A stretch of DNA of 64,000 nucleotides from Herpetosiphonaceae bacterium. Its GTDB lineage: Bacteria > Chloroflexota > Chloroflexia > Chloroflexales > Herpetosiphonaceae. Position 1 is the stretch's first letter. Each line of letters begins with the position of its first letter. The stretch covers positions 70,001 to 134,000 of the forward strand of contig BPHZ01000001.1 of the NCBI GenBank assembly GCA_026003835.1. Reading direction: 5' to 3'. The notes beneath the pieces were generated by a model. The model did not search any database and was not told the DNA's origin. It was given only the letters and a program-made list of their open reading frames with translations. This document shows positions 7,493 through 16,576 of this stretch, one piece after another. A program made the translations under genes and the position numbers.

Positions 7493-10400
7493 ATGAGCGA
7501 TATCGCTAAACGGATTGCTTCTCTTCCACCCGAGAAGCGTGCCCGTCTTGAGGCTATGCTGCAAGCAAACCTTGCCGCGCAGCGGAGTGAGCGAGCCGCC
7601 GATCAGATTCCGCGCTATGAGCGGAAGGATGGCCTGGCGCCGCTGTCGCTGGCTCAACAGCGCCTGTGGGTGATCGAGCAGCTGGCGCCCGGCAGCCCAC
7701 TCTACACCATCCCCTTTGTCGCCCGCCTCCACGGCCGGCTCGACGAGGCCGCGCTGCGCGCCACCCTCGATGCCCTGGTCGCGCGCCACGAGGCTTTGCG
7801 TACCACCATTGTGCTGCGCGAGGGCGAGCCCTACCAGCTGATCGCGCCCCCGCACCCGCTGCCGCTGCGCGTGGTCGACCTGCGCGGGCTGCCTGAGGCG
7901 CGGCGGGCGGCGCTGGCCGAGGCACTGGTGACGACTGCGGTGCAGACGCCCTTCCTCCTGACCGGCGAGCCGCTGTTCCGTGCCGCGCTGGTGCGCGAGA
8001 GCGCCACCCAGCAGCGCCTGGTGCTGACCGTGCATCATCTAGTATGCGATGGCTGGTCGTGGGGCGTCTTTATCCGCGAATTTGCGCAGCTGTACCGGGG
8101 CTATGCCACCGGCCAGCCGGTGCGCCTGCCGGAGCTGCCCATCCAGTATGCCGACTATGCCATCTGGCAGCGCGCGCGGCTGGCTGGTGCCGAGCTGGAG
8201 CGCCAGCTGGCCTACTGGCGCGCGCAGCTGGCGGGAGCGCCGGCGCTGCTGGAGCTGCCCACGGACTTTGCGCGGCCGGCGGCACCGACGCTGGTGGGGG
8301 CGACCGTGCGGGCGACGCTGCCGGCGGCGCTGGCGGAGCAGCTGCGGGCGCTGAGCCAGCGTGTGGGCAACTCGCTGTATATGACGCTGCTGGCGGGGTT
8401 TGCGGGGCTGTTGGGGCGCTACAGCCGGCAGGACGAGGTGGTGGTGGGGACACCGGTGGCGGGGCGGCTGCGGGCGGAACTGGAAGGGCTGGTTGGCTTC
8501 TTCGTGAACACGCTGGCGCTGCGACTGCGCGGGGTGCAGACGCGGCGGGTGCGGGAGCTGCTGGCGCACACGCGCGAGGTGGTGCTGGATGGGTTTGCGC
8601 ACCAGGAGGTGCCGTTCGAACAGGTGGTGGAGGCGGTGGCGCCGGAGCGGGCGTTGAGCCACGCGCCGCTGGTGCAGGTGATGTTCACGCTGCAGACGGA
8701 GGCGTTGCAGCGGCACGTGACGGAAGGGATGGAGCTGGAGCCGGAGGCGGTGGGGACGGCGACGGCGAAGTTCGACCTGACGCTGACGGCGGTGGAGGAG
8801 CTGGACGGGCGCATCAGCCTGGTGGCGGAGTATCGCACGGACCTGTTCGCGGCGGCGACGATCGCGCGACTGCTGGAACACTACGCGCGGCTGCTGGCGG
8901 GGATGGTGGCCGATGAGCAGCAGCGCATGGCCGAGATCGCGCTGCTGAGCGAGACGGAGCGCCGGCAGGTGCTGGAGGGCTGGAACGCGACGCAGCGGGC
9001 CTACCCAGCGCAGCCAGTGCACGCGCTGGTGGCGGCGCTGGCGGCGCGCCAGCCGGCGGCGCTGGCGGTGCAGGCGGGCACGGAGCAGGTGAGCTATGAA
9101 GCGCTGGTGGCAGGAGCGCACCGGCTGGCGCACCTGCTGCGGGCGCGGGGGGTGCGGCGCGGCGACCGGGTGGGCGTGTACCTGACGCGCAGCGCGCGGC
9201 TGGTGGAGGTGCTGCTGGGGGTGTTGGCGGCGGGGGCGGCCTATGTGCCGCTGGATGTGAGTTATCCGGTGGAGCGGCTGGCGCTGATGGCGCAGGACGC
9301 CGGGCTGGCGCTGGTGCTGAGCGAGCGGGCGCTGGCGGGGCAGCTGGCCGGGCTGGGGGTGAGGGTGCTGGTGCTGGAGGAGCTGGCGGCAGCGCTGGCG
9401 GCGCAGCCGGCGACGGCGCCAGCGGTGGCGCTGACGCTAGACGACCTGGCCTATGTGATCTATACCTCGGGCTCGACCGGGCGGCCCAAGGGGGTGGCCG
9501 TGCCCCACCGCGGCATTGTCCGCCTGGTGTTTGGCAATGACTACACTCAGTTTGATGATCGGCGCGTCTTTTTGCTGTTGGCGCCGATCTCTTTTGACGC
9601 ATCGACATTTGAGCTGTGGGGTGCGTTGCTCCATGGCGCAACCTGTGTGCTCTATCCCGAGCGTGTGCCAAACACCGATGACCTTGCTGCGATCATCCAA
9701 CGATCCGGTGTAACGACACTCTGGCTAACAGCCTCTCTATTCAATCTTATTGTTGATGAGGCAGCCCACATTCTTATGCCGGTCAAAGAGTTGCTCACTG
9801 GTGGCGAGGCGCTTTCTCCAACCCACATCCGCCGTGCTCAGGCAGCTCTCCCGAACACACAGCTTATCAATGGATATGGCCCCACTGAGACGACAACCTT
9901 CGCCTGCTGCTATCGCATCCCTAGACCTTTTGATCCCGGCGCCTCCTCGGTGCCAATCGGCAGTCCAATCGGCAACACAACGACATATGTGCTGGACGAG
10001 TACATGCAGCTGGTGCCGGTGGGCGTGCCGGGCGAGCTGTACATCGGCGGCGATGGCCTGGCCTGGGGCTACCTGGGGCGGCCGGCGCTGACGGCGGAGC
10101 GCTTTGTGCCCGACCCGTTCGGACCAACGCCGGGCGGGCGACTCTATCGCACCGGCGACTTGGTGCGCTGGCGTGCCGAGGGGCAGCTGGAGTTCCTGGG
10201 CCGCATCGACCAGCAGGTCAAGCTGCGCGGCTTCCGCATCGAGCTGGGCGAGATTGAGAGCGCGCTGCGCCGCCAGGCGGGTGTGCGTGATGCAGTCGTG
10301 GTGCTGCGCGAGGACCGCCCCGGCGATAAGCGGCTGGTGGCCTATGTGACGCCGGCACCGGGCGCGCAGTTGCTGGTGAGCGCGCTGCGTGAGGCACTGC

Positions 10401-13006
10401 AGCGCGAGCTGCCCGTCTATATGCTGCCGTCCGCTATCGTGCCGCTCGACGCCCTGCCGCTCACCCCTAATGGAAAACTTGATCAGAGCGCTCTGCCTAC
10501 TCCGACCCTTGTTATTGATGAGGCTCCCCTCTCTGATGCGCCTCTGTCTCCCGCGGAGCAGATGTTGGCGGAGATATGGACCCAAGTGCTCGGCGTCGAA
10601 CATGTAGGACGCCACGATAACTTCTTCGCTCTCGGCGGCGACTCTATCCTGGCTATTCAGGCAATCGCTCGTGCTAACCAGGCAGGCTTCCAGCTCTCCA
10701 CTAGAATGCTTTTCCAATATCAGACGATTGCTGAACTGGCTGAGGCTGCTCTTCCATCCACAACTGTGCGGTATATCACCGCCACTCAAACTCCGGTCTC
10801 CGGCGAGGTGCCGTTAACGCCAATCGTCGCCTGGTTCGATCAGCTCGATCTGGCAGAGCCACACTATTTCAATCAGGCGCTGTTGCTGGAGAGTAGCGAG
10901 CCGCTTGATCCTGAAGCGCTCCAGCAGGCTCTCGACGCTCTTGTGGTTCATCACGATGCTCTGCGGCTACGCTTCCGTCGCCGGCCCGGCGCAAGCCCTG
11001 AGCTACGTATCGTACCTGAGCTTGATGCGCCATCTGTGGTCTTGATCGAGATCGATCGATCTGATACGCTCACGAACCGTGCAGCCGAACTTCAAGCATC
11101 TCTGGACCTTGAGCGTGGCCCTATTCTTCGTCTGGCTATCATCCGGCGTGGGGAAGGGCACCCAGATGCGCTCCTGTTCGTGGTTCATCATCTGGCGGTC
11201 GATGGTCTGTCGTGGCGCGTGCTATTAGAAGATTTGGAGCTGGCCTACCGGCAGGCGCGTTGCGGCGAATCCATCCAGCTTCCGCCAAAGACGACCGACC
11301 TGATCTCTTGGGGCCGTGCGCTCCACGCTCATCTGGCATCCCCGACTGTTGCGGCAGAAATGGAGTTCTGGCTGGCGCTTGCAAGCCTATCTGTCCCCCC
11401 GCTGCCTATCGATGGTCCTGGCGGCCCCAATACGGCTGAATCGGTAGAGACGGTATCGATCTGTCTTGATACAGCTGAGACAGAGGCGCTTCTACGGAGT
11501 CTTCCCGCAGGCATCGATGACCTGCTGATCACGGCTCTGGCCTGGGCGCTCCGCCGTTGGACGGGCTCCGCAACGGTGGCGCTGGCTCTCGAAAGCCATG
11601 GTCGCGCCGAGCTACCCGCTGTCGATGTCTCACGTACTGTCGGTTGGTTCACCAGCCTCTACCCTGTTGTGCTTACGCTGCCTGACGACTCGCTAACAGC
11701 GGCGTTGGCAACCGTCAGCGCGCACCTGCAATCCCTGCCGCCATTGGGGCTCAGCTTTGGACTTGGCCGCTATCTCGGCGATGAGGCGCTGCGCTCCGCG
11801 CTGGCGGCGATCCCAACGCCTGAGGTGAGCTTCAACTATCTTGGTCAGTTCGGGCGCGGTGCCGGCGCAAGCATCTTCCGTCCCTCATCCGATGATCCAG
11901 GCTCAGGGCAGAGCCCGCGCAACAGGCGGCCATTTGCTCTTGATGTTGTCTCAGTGGTGCAGGGCGACCATCTGGAGGTTCACTGGATCTTTAACACCCA
12001 TCTGCATCGACGTGAAACGATCATGGCTTTGGCTCAGACTTTCGTGGCTGCCTGTCGTGAGCTGATCGCCTGTTATCCTGAAGCCACAACCACCTCCAGA
12101 CCTTTGCCTCAACCGGTGCCCGCTCGCCGCCCTTCGTTACTCTTACCGCTGAACCGGGGCGGTTCTCTGCCGCCATTCTTTTGCGTTCATCCTTCCGGGG
12201 GTACGGTGTTCTGCTACCGTGCGCTCGCCCGCCATCTTGGCCCGGATCAACCCTTCTACGGGATTCAGGCGCCAGGGTTCGAAGTTGGTGAAGAGCCTTT
12301 CGCCGACCTCAAACAGATGGCCGCCCGTTATATCGATGAAATGCGGCTGGCGCAGCCGCACGGCCCTTACTATATCGGCGGCTGGTCACTAGGCGGTATT
12401 GTTGCTGCTGAGATGGCGCAGCAGCTTCGAGCTGCTGGCGAGACCGTGGCACTGCTGGCGATTATCGATGTTGATCCGGATTTATCACGCTTTCAGCGAG
12501 CTCAGGCTCGCCGTCTGATCGTTTTGAGTGAACAGATCTCGCGCGCCGAAGATCTTTCGCCCTCGCAGATCCGGTCGTTACGCCTCGGCGAACAGATCGA
12601 TTATCTCTTCGACGAGGCTGCTACTGAGGGGAAAGATCTCGATCGCGAACAATTTCTGACCATTTTGCGGGTCTTCAGCGCTCATGCACAAGCGCGTATA
12701 GCCTACACTCCACGCCCCTATGATGGCCGTATGGCAATTTTCCGGGCTTGTAATCAGATCGTGCTTGATCAGGCCAAGTACAACCCCTTCCAGCTTCGGC
12801 TGCGCCGAATCGCTGGCAAGCTACGCCCGCGTCCCGTCGATCCGTTCCTGGGCTGGGGGCGTCTGGCCACTGGAACGATTGAGGCCTACGATGTACCTGG
12901 CCACCATATGAGCATTATGAATGAGCCTTTTGTCTTGACTTTAGCCGAATGGCTTGAGGAGGCGCTACGCCGTGCCCGAGAGGCGATTGTCAACGAGACT
13001 CTCTGA
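7493..13006 (+). CDS. NRPS C-A-PCP-E-TE, terminal module (predicted D-Val)
   Basis: 1837 residues. A short docking-like N-terminus (MSDIAKRIASLPPEKRARLE) precedes the condensation domain (45-475, active His pair near 181). The adenylation domain has its pocket Asp at 702. I read the specificity residues as D-A-F-W-L-G-G-T-F-K, one conservative change from the classic Val code. The carrier serine is S1051 in GGDSI, the variant typical before epimerases. The epimerisation domain has HHLAVDG at 1232-1238, ESHGR, VGWFTSLYP and FNYLGQ. The thioesterase has S1632 in GWSLGG, probable D1659 and the H1804/H1805 region in GHHMSIM. The predicted outcome is addition of Val, epimerisation, and release by hydrolysis or cyclisation. 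It is the terminal module in the visible assembly line. Confidence 0.93.
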   Translation: MSDIAKRIASLPPEKRARLEAMLQANLAAQRSERAADQIPRYERKDGLAPLSLAQQRLWVIEQLAPGSPLYTIPFVARLHGRLDEAALRATLDALVARHEALRTTIVLREGEPYQLIAPPHPLPLRVVDLRGLPEARRAALAEALVTTAVQTPFLLTGEPLFRAALVRESATQQRLVLTVHHLVCDGWSWGVFIREFAQLYRGYATGQPVRLPELPIQYADYAIWQRARLAGAELERQLAYWRAQLAGAPALLELPTDFARPAAPTLVGATVRATLPAALAEQLRALSQRVGNSLYMTLLAGFAGLLGRYSRQDEVVVGTPVAGRLRAELEGLVGFFVNTLALRLRGVQTRRVRELLAHTREVVLDGFAHQEVPFEQVVEAVAPERALSHAPLVQVMFTLQTEALQRHVTEGMELEPEAVGTATAKFDLTLTAVEELDGRISLVAEYRTDLFAAATIARLLEHYARLLAGMVADEQQRMAEIALLSETERRQVLEGWNATQRAYPAQPVHALVAALAARQPAALAVQAGTEQVSYEALVAGAHRLAHLLRARGVRRGDRVGVYLTRSARLVEVLLGVLAAGAAYVPLDVSYPVERLALMAQDAGLALVLSERALAGQLAGLGVRVLVLEELAAALAAQPATAPAVALTLDDLAYVIYTSGSTGRPKGVAVPHRGIVRLVFGNDYTQFDDRRVFLLLAPISFDASTFELWGALLHGATCVLYPERVPNTDDLAAIIQRSGVTTLWLTASLFNLIVDEAAHILMPVKELLTGGEALSPTHIRRAQAALPNTQLINGYGPTETTTFACCYRIPRPFDPGASSVPIGSPIGNTTTYVLDEYMQLVPVGVPGELYIGGDGLAWGYLGRPALTAERFVPDPFGPTPGGRLYRTGDLVRWRAEGQLEFLGRIDQQVKLRGFRIELGEIESALRRQAGVRDAVVVLREDRPGDKRLVAYVTPAPGAQLLVSALREALQRELPVYMLPSAIVPLDALPLTPNGKLDQSALPTPTLVIDEAPLSDAPLSPAEQMLAEIWTQVLGVEHVGRHDNFFALGGDSILAIQAIARANQAGFQLSTRMLFQYQTIAELAEAALPSTTVRYITATQTPVSGEVPLTPIVAWFDQLDLAEPHYFNQALLLESSEPLDPEALQQALDALVVHHDALRLRFRRRPGASPELRIVPELDAPSVVLIEIDRSDTLTNRAAELQASLDLERGPILRLAIIRRGEGHPDALLFVVHHLAVDGLSWRVLLEDLELAYRQARCGESIQLPPKTTDLISWGRALHAHLASPTVAAEMEFWLALASLSVPPLPIDGPGGPNTAESVETVSICLDTAETEALLRSLPAGIDDLLITALAWALRRWTGSATVALALESHGRAELPAVDVSRTVGWFTSLYPVVLTLPDDSLTAALATVSAHLQSLPPLGLSFGLGRYLGDEALRSALAAIPTPEVSFNYLGQFGRGAGASIFRPSSDDPGSGQSPRNRRPFALDVVSVVQGDHLEVHWIFNTHLHRRETIMALAQTFVAACRELIACYPEATTTSRPLPQPVPARRPSLLLPLNRGGSLPPFFCVHPSGGTVFCYRALARHLGPDQPFYGIQAPGFEVGEEPFADLKQMAARYIDEMRLAQPHGPYYIGGWSLGGIVAAEMAQQLRAAGETVALLAIIDVDPDLSRFQRAQARRLIVLSEQISRAEDLSPSQIRSLRLGEQIDYLFDEAATEGKDLDREQFLTILRVFSAHAQARIAYTPRPYDGRMAIFRACNQIVLDQAKYNPFQLRLRRIAGKLRPRPVDPFLGWGRLATGTIEAYDVPGHHMSIMNEPFVLTLAEWLEEALRRAREAIVNETL
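7607..9526 (+). repeat. Duplicated C-A DNA, left block, copy 2
   Basis: Second copy of the 1920-bp block at 4214-6133. Differences seen include one silent change near the start of the C domain, an ACG to GCG change (Thr to Ala) in MTLLTGFAG versus MTLLAGFAG, CACGCA/CACGCG, and GGTTCG/GGCTCG in the A3 core. Confidence 0.92.
9986..10428 (+). repeat. Duplicated A-domain C-terminal DNA, right block, copy 2
   Basis: Second copy of the block at 6593-7035. It resumes identity immediately after the unrelated pocket-coding segment 9527-9985 and ends where the linker to the carrier domain begins. Confidence 0.88.
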
Positions 13007-13016
13007 GGAGCATCGT

Positions 13017-13265
13017 ATGCGAACGTATTTTAAAGCCTACTTACTTGGTGATCTCCGCCAATTCGCCGGCTGGAAAGATGGACCAGCGCCCGCAGGCGTT
13101 GAGTTAACCGATGATCTCGTGGTGTACCTCGGCAACGATTATACCGTTGTCGTAAACCCGTTTGCCGATGAACAGAGCATCCTGTTTGCATCAGTTGACG
13201 ATGACTGGCGCGCATTTTGCCATGAGCGCCTCGGCTTTGAGGTTGATGAGACGGCGTTAGCATAG
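13017..13265 (+). CDS. Hypothetical protein, 82 residues, in the NRPS operon
   Basis: Starts MRTYFKAYLLGDLRQFAGW at the ATG at 13017, with TGAGGAG seven bases upstream formed partly by the NRPS stop codon ten bases away. The protein is acidic and has no signal peptide, membrane segment or cysteine-rich motif. It is not an MbtH protein, since the NxEEQ and SxWP signatures are absent. I do not recognise a family. Tight spacing behind the NRPS suggests a pathway-specific accessory or helper role, which is inference. A longer upstream frame would overlap the NRPS and lacks a ribosome site. Confidence 0.72.
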   Translation: MRTYFKAYLLGDLRQFAGWKDGPAPAGVELTDDLVVYLGNDYTVVVNPFADEQSILFASVDDDWRAFCHERLGFEVDETALA

Positions 13266-13356
13266 CCTATCTTCATGAACCGTTGTATAGAACCTATGCC
13301 ATAGGGCCTGTCCCGTATGATGCCGCGCTGCAGGACCGTGTAACAGAGGATAGGGG

Positions 13357-14625
13357 ATGAATACGCGAGACAAAGCACAGTATGTTTTGATCATCATCGA
13401 TGGCGCGGGGGATGTGAACCGAATCCTCGGTCGATCACCACTGCAACTGGCCCGGACTAACGCGATGGACTTCCTGGCTCGATCCGGTGTCTCCGGCCTG
13501 ATGCGCACCCTCTACGATGACCTGCCGCGCGAGAGTCTGGTGGCTCAACTTGGTATGTTCGGCTGGTCGCCTCATCAGTATTACCCTCAGGGCCGGGCTT
13601 CATCGGAGCTTCTAGCATTGGGTGATATCCCGTTAGGCGAGCATGATCTGGTCTTCCGCGCCAATATTGTTCGTATGGAGGGTTCCGTCCTCGCCAGCTA
13701 CAGTGCCGACTATATCTGCAGCGAGCGTGCCCGGCCGATTATCCAGCATATCAATGAGGAGTTAGGCCACGAGTTCCCTGATATCGAGCTCTACCACAAC
13801 AGTGATTTTCGGAATACCTTGATTGTGCGTAATGCCTGTGTTGACGCCTGCGCTCTTGTCTGCGCGGAGCCTCACGAAAGCCATGGAATCGCATTTAACA
13901 TCGGCGAGCTGGTGACAGCGCGTACGGCTGAGGGCGAAGCTCTCGCTCGTCATCTCAATCGCTATCTTTTGCGAGTATCCCAGATCCTAAGCGAAGAAAC
14001 GCATTATCTGCTTTTCCCGTGGGGAGCTTCCAGGTGTTTCCGCTTACCCTCGTTTCACGAGCATAACGGCTTCACCGGGCGTGCCGCGATCGTTGGTAAC
14101 ATGGACTTTCTTCATGGTATGGCAAAAGCCGGCGGTATTGATTTCTACAAAGTAGGCAATGGTCGTCCCGATACGGATTACCGCGGAAAGGGACGTATGG
14201 TTCTGGATTTGTTATCCGAAGGCTACGATTTTGTAACCTGCCATATTAATGGGCCCGATGAAGCATCGCATCTGCGTGATGTCAAGCTGAAGATGGAGTC
14301 GATCGAGCAGATTGATGATCATATTGTATCCCCGGTGATCGACTATTTCACAGCCCATCCTGAGCGTCTCGGCGCCGTGATGGTTCTGCCCGATCATTAC
14401 ACCAATACGTCGCCAGAAACCTCGAATATTAAGCGTTCCGATACGCATTCGCAGCATCCGGTCCCATTTGTGCTATGGAATGGTCGTGATGTCGATGGTG
14501 TGCGCCACTTCGGTGAAGATGATGCGAGATTTGGCGCCTATGGCGCTGAACCTGTGAGCCATCTGGATACGCTTCGAATTTTAGGAGTGCGCGCTGAAGC
14601 GCATCTGATAGAGATCGAGGAATAG
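13357..14625 (+). CDS. ApgM-like phosphoglycerate mutase family protein (alkaline phosphatase superfamily)
   Basis: 422 residues resembling archaeal-type cofactor-independent phosphoglycerate mutase (ApgM). The N-terminal metal Asp is in VLIIIDGAGD. The probable phospho-serine is in LPRESLVAQLGMFGWSP, where ApgM has PGSDTAHL. Late metal ligands appear in NGPDEASH and in DHYTNTSPET followed by DTHSQHPVPF. Family members move or remove phosphate groups. The position inside an NRPS operon, ending exactly one base before the next start codon, implies a biosynthetic phosphotransfer or phosphatase step rather than glycolysis. PhpH in phosphinothricin biosynthesis is a precedent for recruiting this family. 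The substrate is unknown. Confidence 0.75.
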   Translation: MNTRDKAQYVLIIIDGAGDVNRILGRSPLQLARTNAMDFLARSGVSGLMRTLYDDLPRESLVAQLGMFGWSPHQYYPQGRASSELLALGDIPLGEHDLVFRANIVRMEGSVLASYSADYICSERARPIIQHINEELGHEFPDIELYHNSDFRNTLIVRNACVDACALVCAEPHESHGIAFNIGELVTARTAEGEALARHLNRYLLRVSQILSEETHYLLFPWGASRCFRLPSFHEHNGFTGRAAIVGNMDFLHGMAKAGGIDFYKVGNGRPDTDYRGKGRMVLDLLSEGYDFVTCHINGPDEASHLRDVKLKMESIEQIDDHIVSPVIDYFTAHPERLGAVMVLPDHYTNTSPETSNIKRSDTHSQHPVPFVLWNGRDVDGVRHFGEDDARFGAYGAEPVSHLDTLRILGVRAEAHLIEIEE

Positions 14626-15657
14626 ATGATCGAGCTTCGCAGCGATACGTTTACTCTACCAACACCGGCCATGCGCGAGGCCGCGTTTTATGCTCAAGTC
14701 GGTGACGATGTTTATGGTGAGGATCCCACGGTCAATCGGCTTGAGCGTTTGGCCGCCGATATGCTTGGCAAAGAGGCCGCCTGCTTTATGCCGAGCGGTA
14801 CCATGGCCAACCTGACCTCAATCCTTGTCCACTGTCCACGTGGCACTGAGGTGCTGGTCGGCGATGAGTCTGATATCTATCATTATGAGGCCGGTGGAGC
14901 CTCTGTGGTCGGTGGCATTATCTACCACGCGGTCCCGACTCGCCCCGATGGCACGCTGCCGATTCCTGCGCTTGCCCAGGCGATCCGTGATGCGAGCGAC
15001 TCACAATTTGCTGAAGCTGCTCTGATCTGCCTGGAAAATACCCATAACCGTTGTGGCGGAGTCGTGCTTCCCCTCGCCTATCTGGCCGAGGTCCAGCGTT
15101 TCGCCCGTGAGCGTGGCCTCCCGGTGCATATAGATGGAGCGCGTATCTTCAATGCCGCCGTTGCGCTGGGCGTTCGCCCCGCTGAAATCGCCCAATACGC
15201 CGATTCTGTACAGTTTTGTCTCTCCAAGGGTCTTGCTGCACCTGTAGGATCGCTAGTGGTTGGTGACCGGCGCTTTGTTGAGCGGGCTCGCCGTCTGCGC
15301 AAGATGCTCGGCGGAGGAATGCGCCAGGTGGGGATGATGGCCGCTGCCGGCATCGTCGCCCTCGAGACAATGGTTGGCCGTCTGGTAGAGGATCACGCCA
15401 ATGCTCGTCGTCTTGCTGAGGGGTTAGCTCAGATTCCTGGCCTGCGCATTAACCTGGAAACAGTTCAGACAAATATTGTGATCTTTGAGGTTCTCGACGA
15501 CCGCTACACCTGGCAGTCGTTCCTGGAGGCCTTGTCCAGGCACGGGGTTCGCATGGGCGAGCTTGGCTACGGACGGATCCGCGCGGTGACGCATTACGGT
15601 ATCTCCGCAGATGACGTCGACCTGGCAATTGAAGCGGTTCGTCGTATTCTTGCATAG
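14626..15657 (+). CDS. Low-specificity threonine aldolase-like PLP enzyme
   Basis: 343 residues. IELRSDTFTLPTPAMREA is the classic LtaE opening, HIDGARIFNAAVALG carries the cofactor-contacting Asp, and K201 in FCLSKGLAAPVGS is the PLP lysine. Threonine aldolases cleave or form beta-hydroxy-alpha-amino acids from glycine and an aldehyde. The gene directly abuts the ApgM-like gene (TAG then ATG) and is inside the NRPS operon. A role in making or cleaving a beta-hydroxy amino acid precursor is therefore plausible, but ordinary threonine/allo-threonine cleavage cannot be excluded. Full length, with no missing catalytic residue that I can see. Confidence 0.88.
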   Translation: MIELRSDTFTLPTPAMREAAFYAQVGDDVYGEDPTVNRLERLAADMLGKEAACFMPSGTMANLTSILVHCPRGTEVLVGDESDIYHYEAGGASVVGGIIYHAVPTRPDGTLPIPALAQAIRDASDSQFAEAALICLENTHNRCGGVVLPLAYLAEVQRFARERGLPVHIDGARIFNAAVALGVRPAEIAQYADSVQFCLSKGLAAPVGSLVVGDRRFVERARRLRKMLGGGMRQVGMMAAAGIVALETMVGRLVEDHANARRLAEGLAQIPGLRINLETVQTNIVIFEVLDDRYTWQSFLEALSRHGVRMGELGYGRIRAVTHYGISADDVDLAIEAVRRILA

Positions 15658-15705
15658 CCGGTGGTGTCGCCGTGCCGGTACCAGACAAACCAAGGAGGAG
15701 ACTGA

Positions 15706-16431
15706 ATGTCGGCAACGATCAGCGCCCGCGATGTGCATAAAATCTACAAAACCGGCAAGGTTGAGGTCCATGCTCTGCGTGGGCTTACCCTGGAGATCGA
15801 GCGGGGTGAGATGGTCGCTATTATGGGTCCATCCGGCTGTGGTAAAACCACCCTGCTCAACTGTCTCTCAGGGCTCGACGTGTTCGACCAGGGTGAGATC
15901 TTGATCGAAGGCACCTCGCTCAAAGATATGAGTGACCGCGAGCGCACAGCGTATCGGGCGCAGCGCATGGGGTTTGTCTTCCAGTTCTATAATCTTCTGC
16001 CAGTGCTCTCTGCCGTCGAGAATGTAGAGCTGCCCTTGCTGGTAAGCGGCGTACGCCCTAAAGAGGCTCGTATGCGCGCCCTTGAGTGGCTTGATCGCGT
16101 CGGGCTAAGCAAGTGGGCGCACCATCGTCCGGCAGAGCTCTCTGGTGGACAGCGTCAGCGTGTTACAATCGCTCGCGCACTAGCCAATAGTCCCGCCATC
16201 GTCTGGGCCGATGAGCCAACCGGTGACCTTGACAGTGAGACAGCCGACGAGGTGATGGCGTTGTTGAAGCAGCTCAACCAAGATCTCCAGCAGACCTTTG
16301 TGATTGTGACCCATGACCAGCGTATTGGCCGTATGTGCGATCGAATCGTCTTTATGCGCGATGGTCAGGTCGTGGGTGTTGAACCGGTTCAGCCGCTCGC
16401 CGGCGATACCGTCGCTGCCGTTGCGCGCTAG
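15706..16431 (+). CDS. ABC transporter ATPase, LolD/MacB type
   Basis: 241 residues preceded by a strong AAGGAGGAGA ribosome site. Walker A is GPSGCGKTT, the signature is [15 protein letters not shown], Walker B is [12 protein letters not shown], and the switch His is in VIVTHDQ. The subfamily pairs with FtsX-type permeases in export or lipoprotein/macrolide efflux, and such a permease is encoded next. Within the cluster it most likely energises export of the peptide or confers self-resistance. Confidence 0.92.
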   Translation: MSATISARDVHKIYKTGKVEVHALRGLTLEIERGEMVAIMGPSGCGKTTLLNCLSGLDVFDQGEILIEGTSLKDMSDRERTAYRAQRMGFVFQFYNLLPVLSAVENVELPLLVSGVRPKEARMRALEWLDRVGLSKWAHHRPAELSGGQRQRVTIARALANSPAIVWADEPTGDLDSETADEVMALLKQLNQDLQQTFVIVTHDQRIGRMCDRIVFMRDGQVVGVEPVQPLAGDTVAAVAR

Positions 16432-16548
16432 CGCGCCGTCAGGTCAGGGGGTGCAAGGTCTTTGCACTCCGTTGCTATTGATCAAGAAGGGGGTGCGGCG
16501 GGGCGCAGTCCCCCTCGAATCTCCCCATCACGGTGAGGATTTTATCTG
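16427..16548. repeat. Composite intergenic palindromic repeat
   Basis: Starts with GCTAGC overlapping the TAG stop of the ATPase gene. The first part (CTAGCGCGCCGTCAGG, then a GGGTGCAAGG/TTTGCACTCC hairpin) matches the element at 39700. The second part (GGGGTGCGGCGGGG, CGCAG, TCCCCC ... ATCACGGTG) resembles the element at 61846. It lies between the ATPase and permease genes. Confidence 0.6.
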
Positions 16549-16576
16549 TCGTTTGAGCGAAAGAGGCATCTGATTA

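Noticed and set aside
13017..13265. MbtH-like helper protein
   Set aside because: Size and location fit, but the characteristic NxEEQ and SxWP-type signatures are missing.
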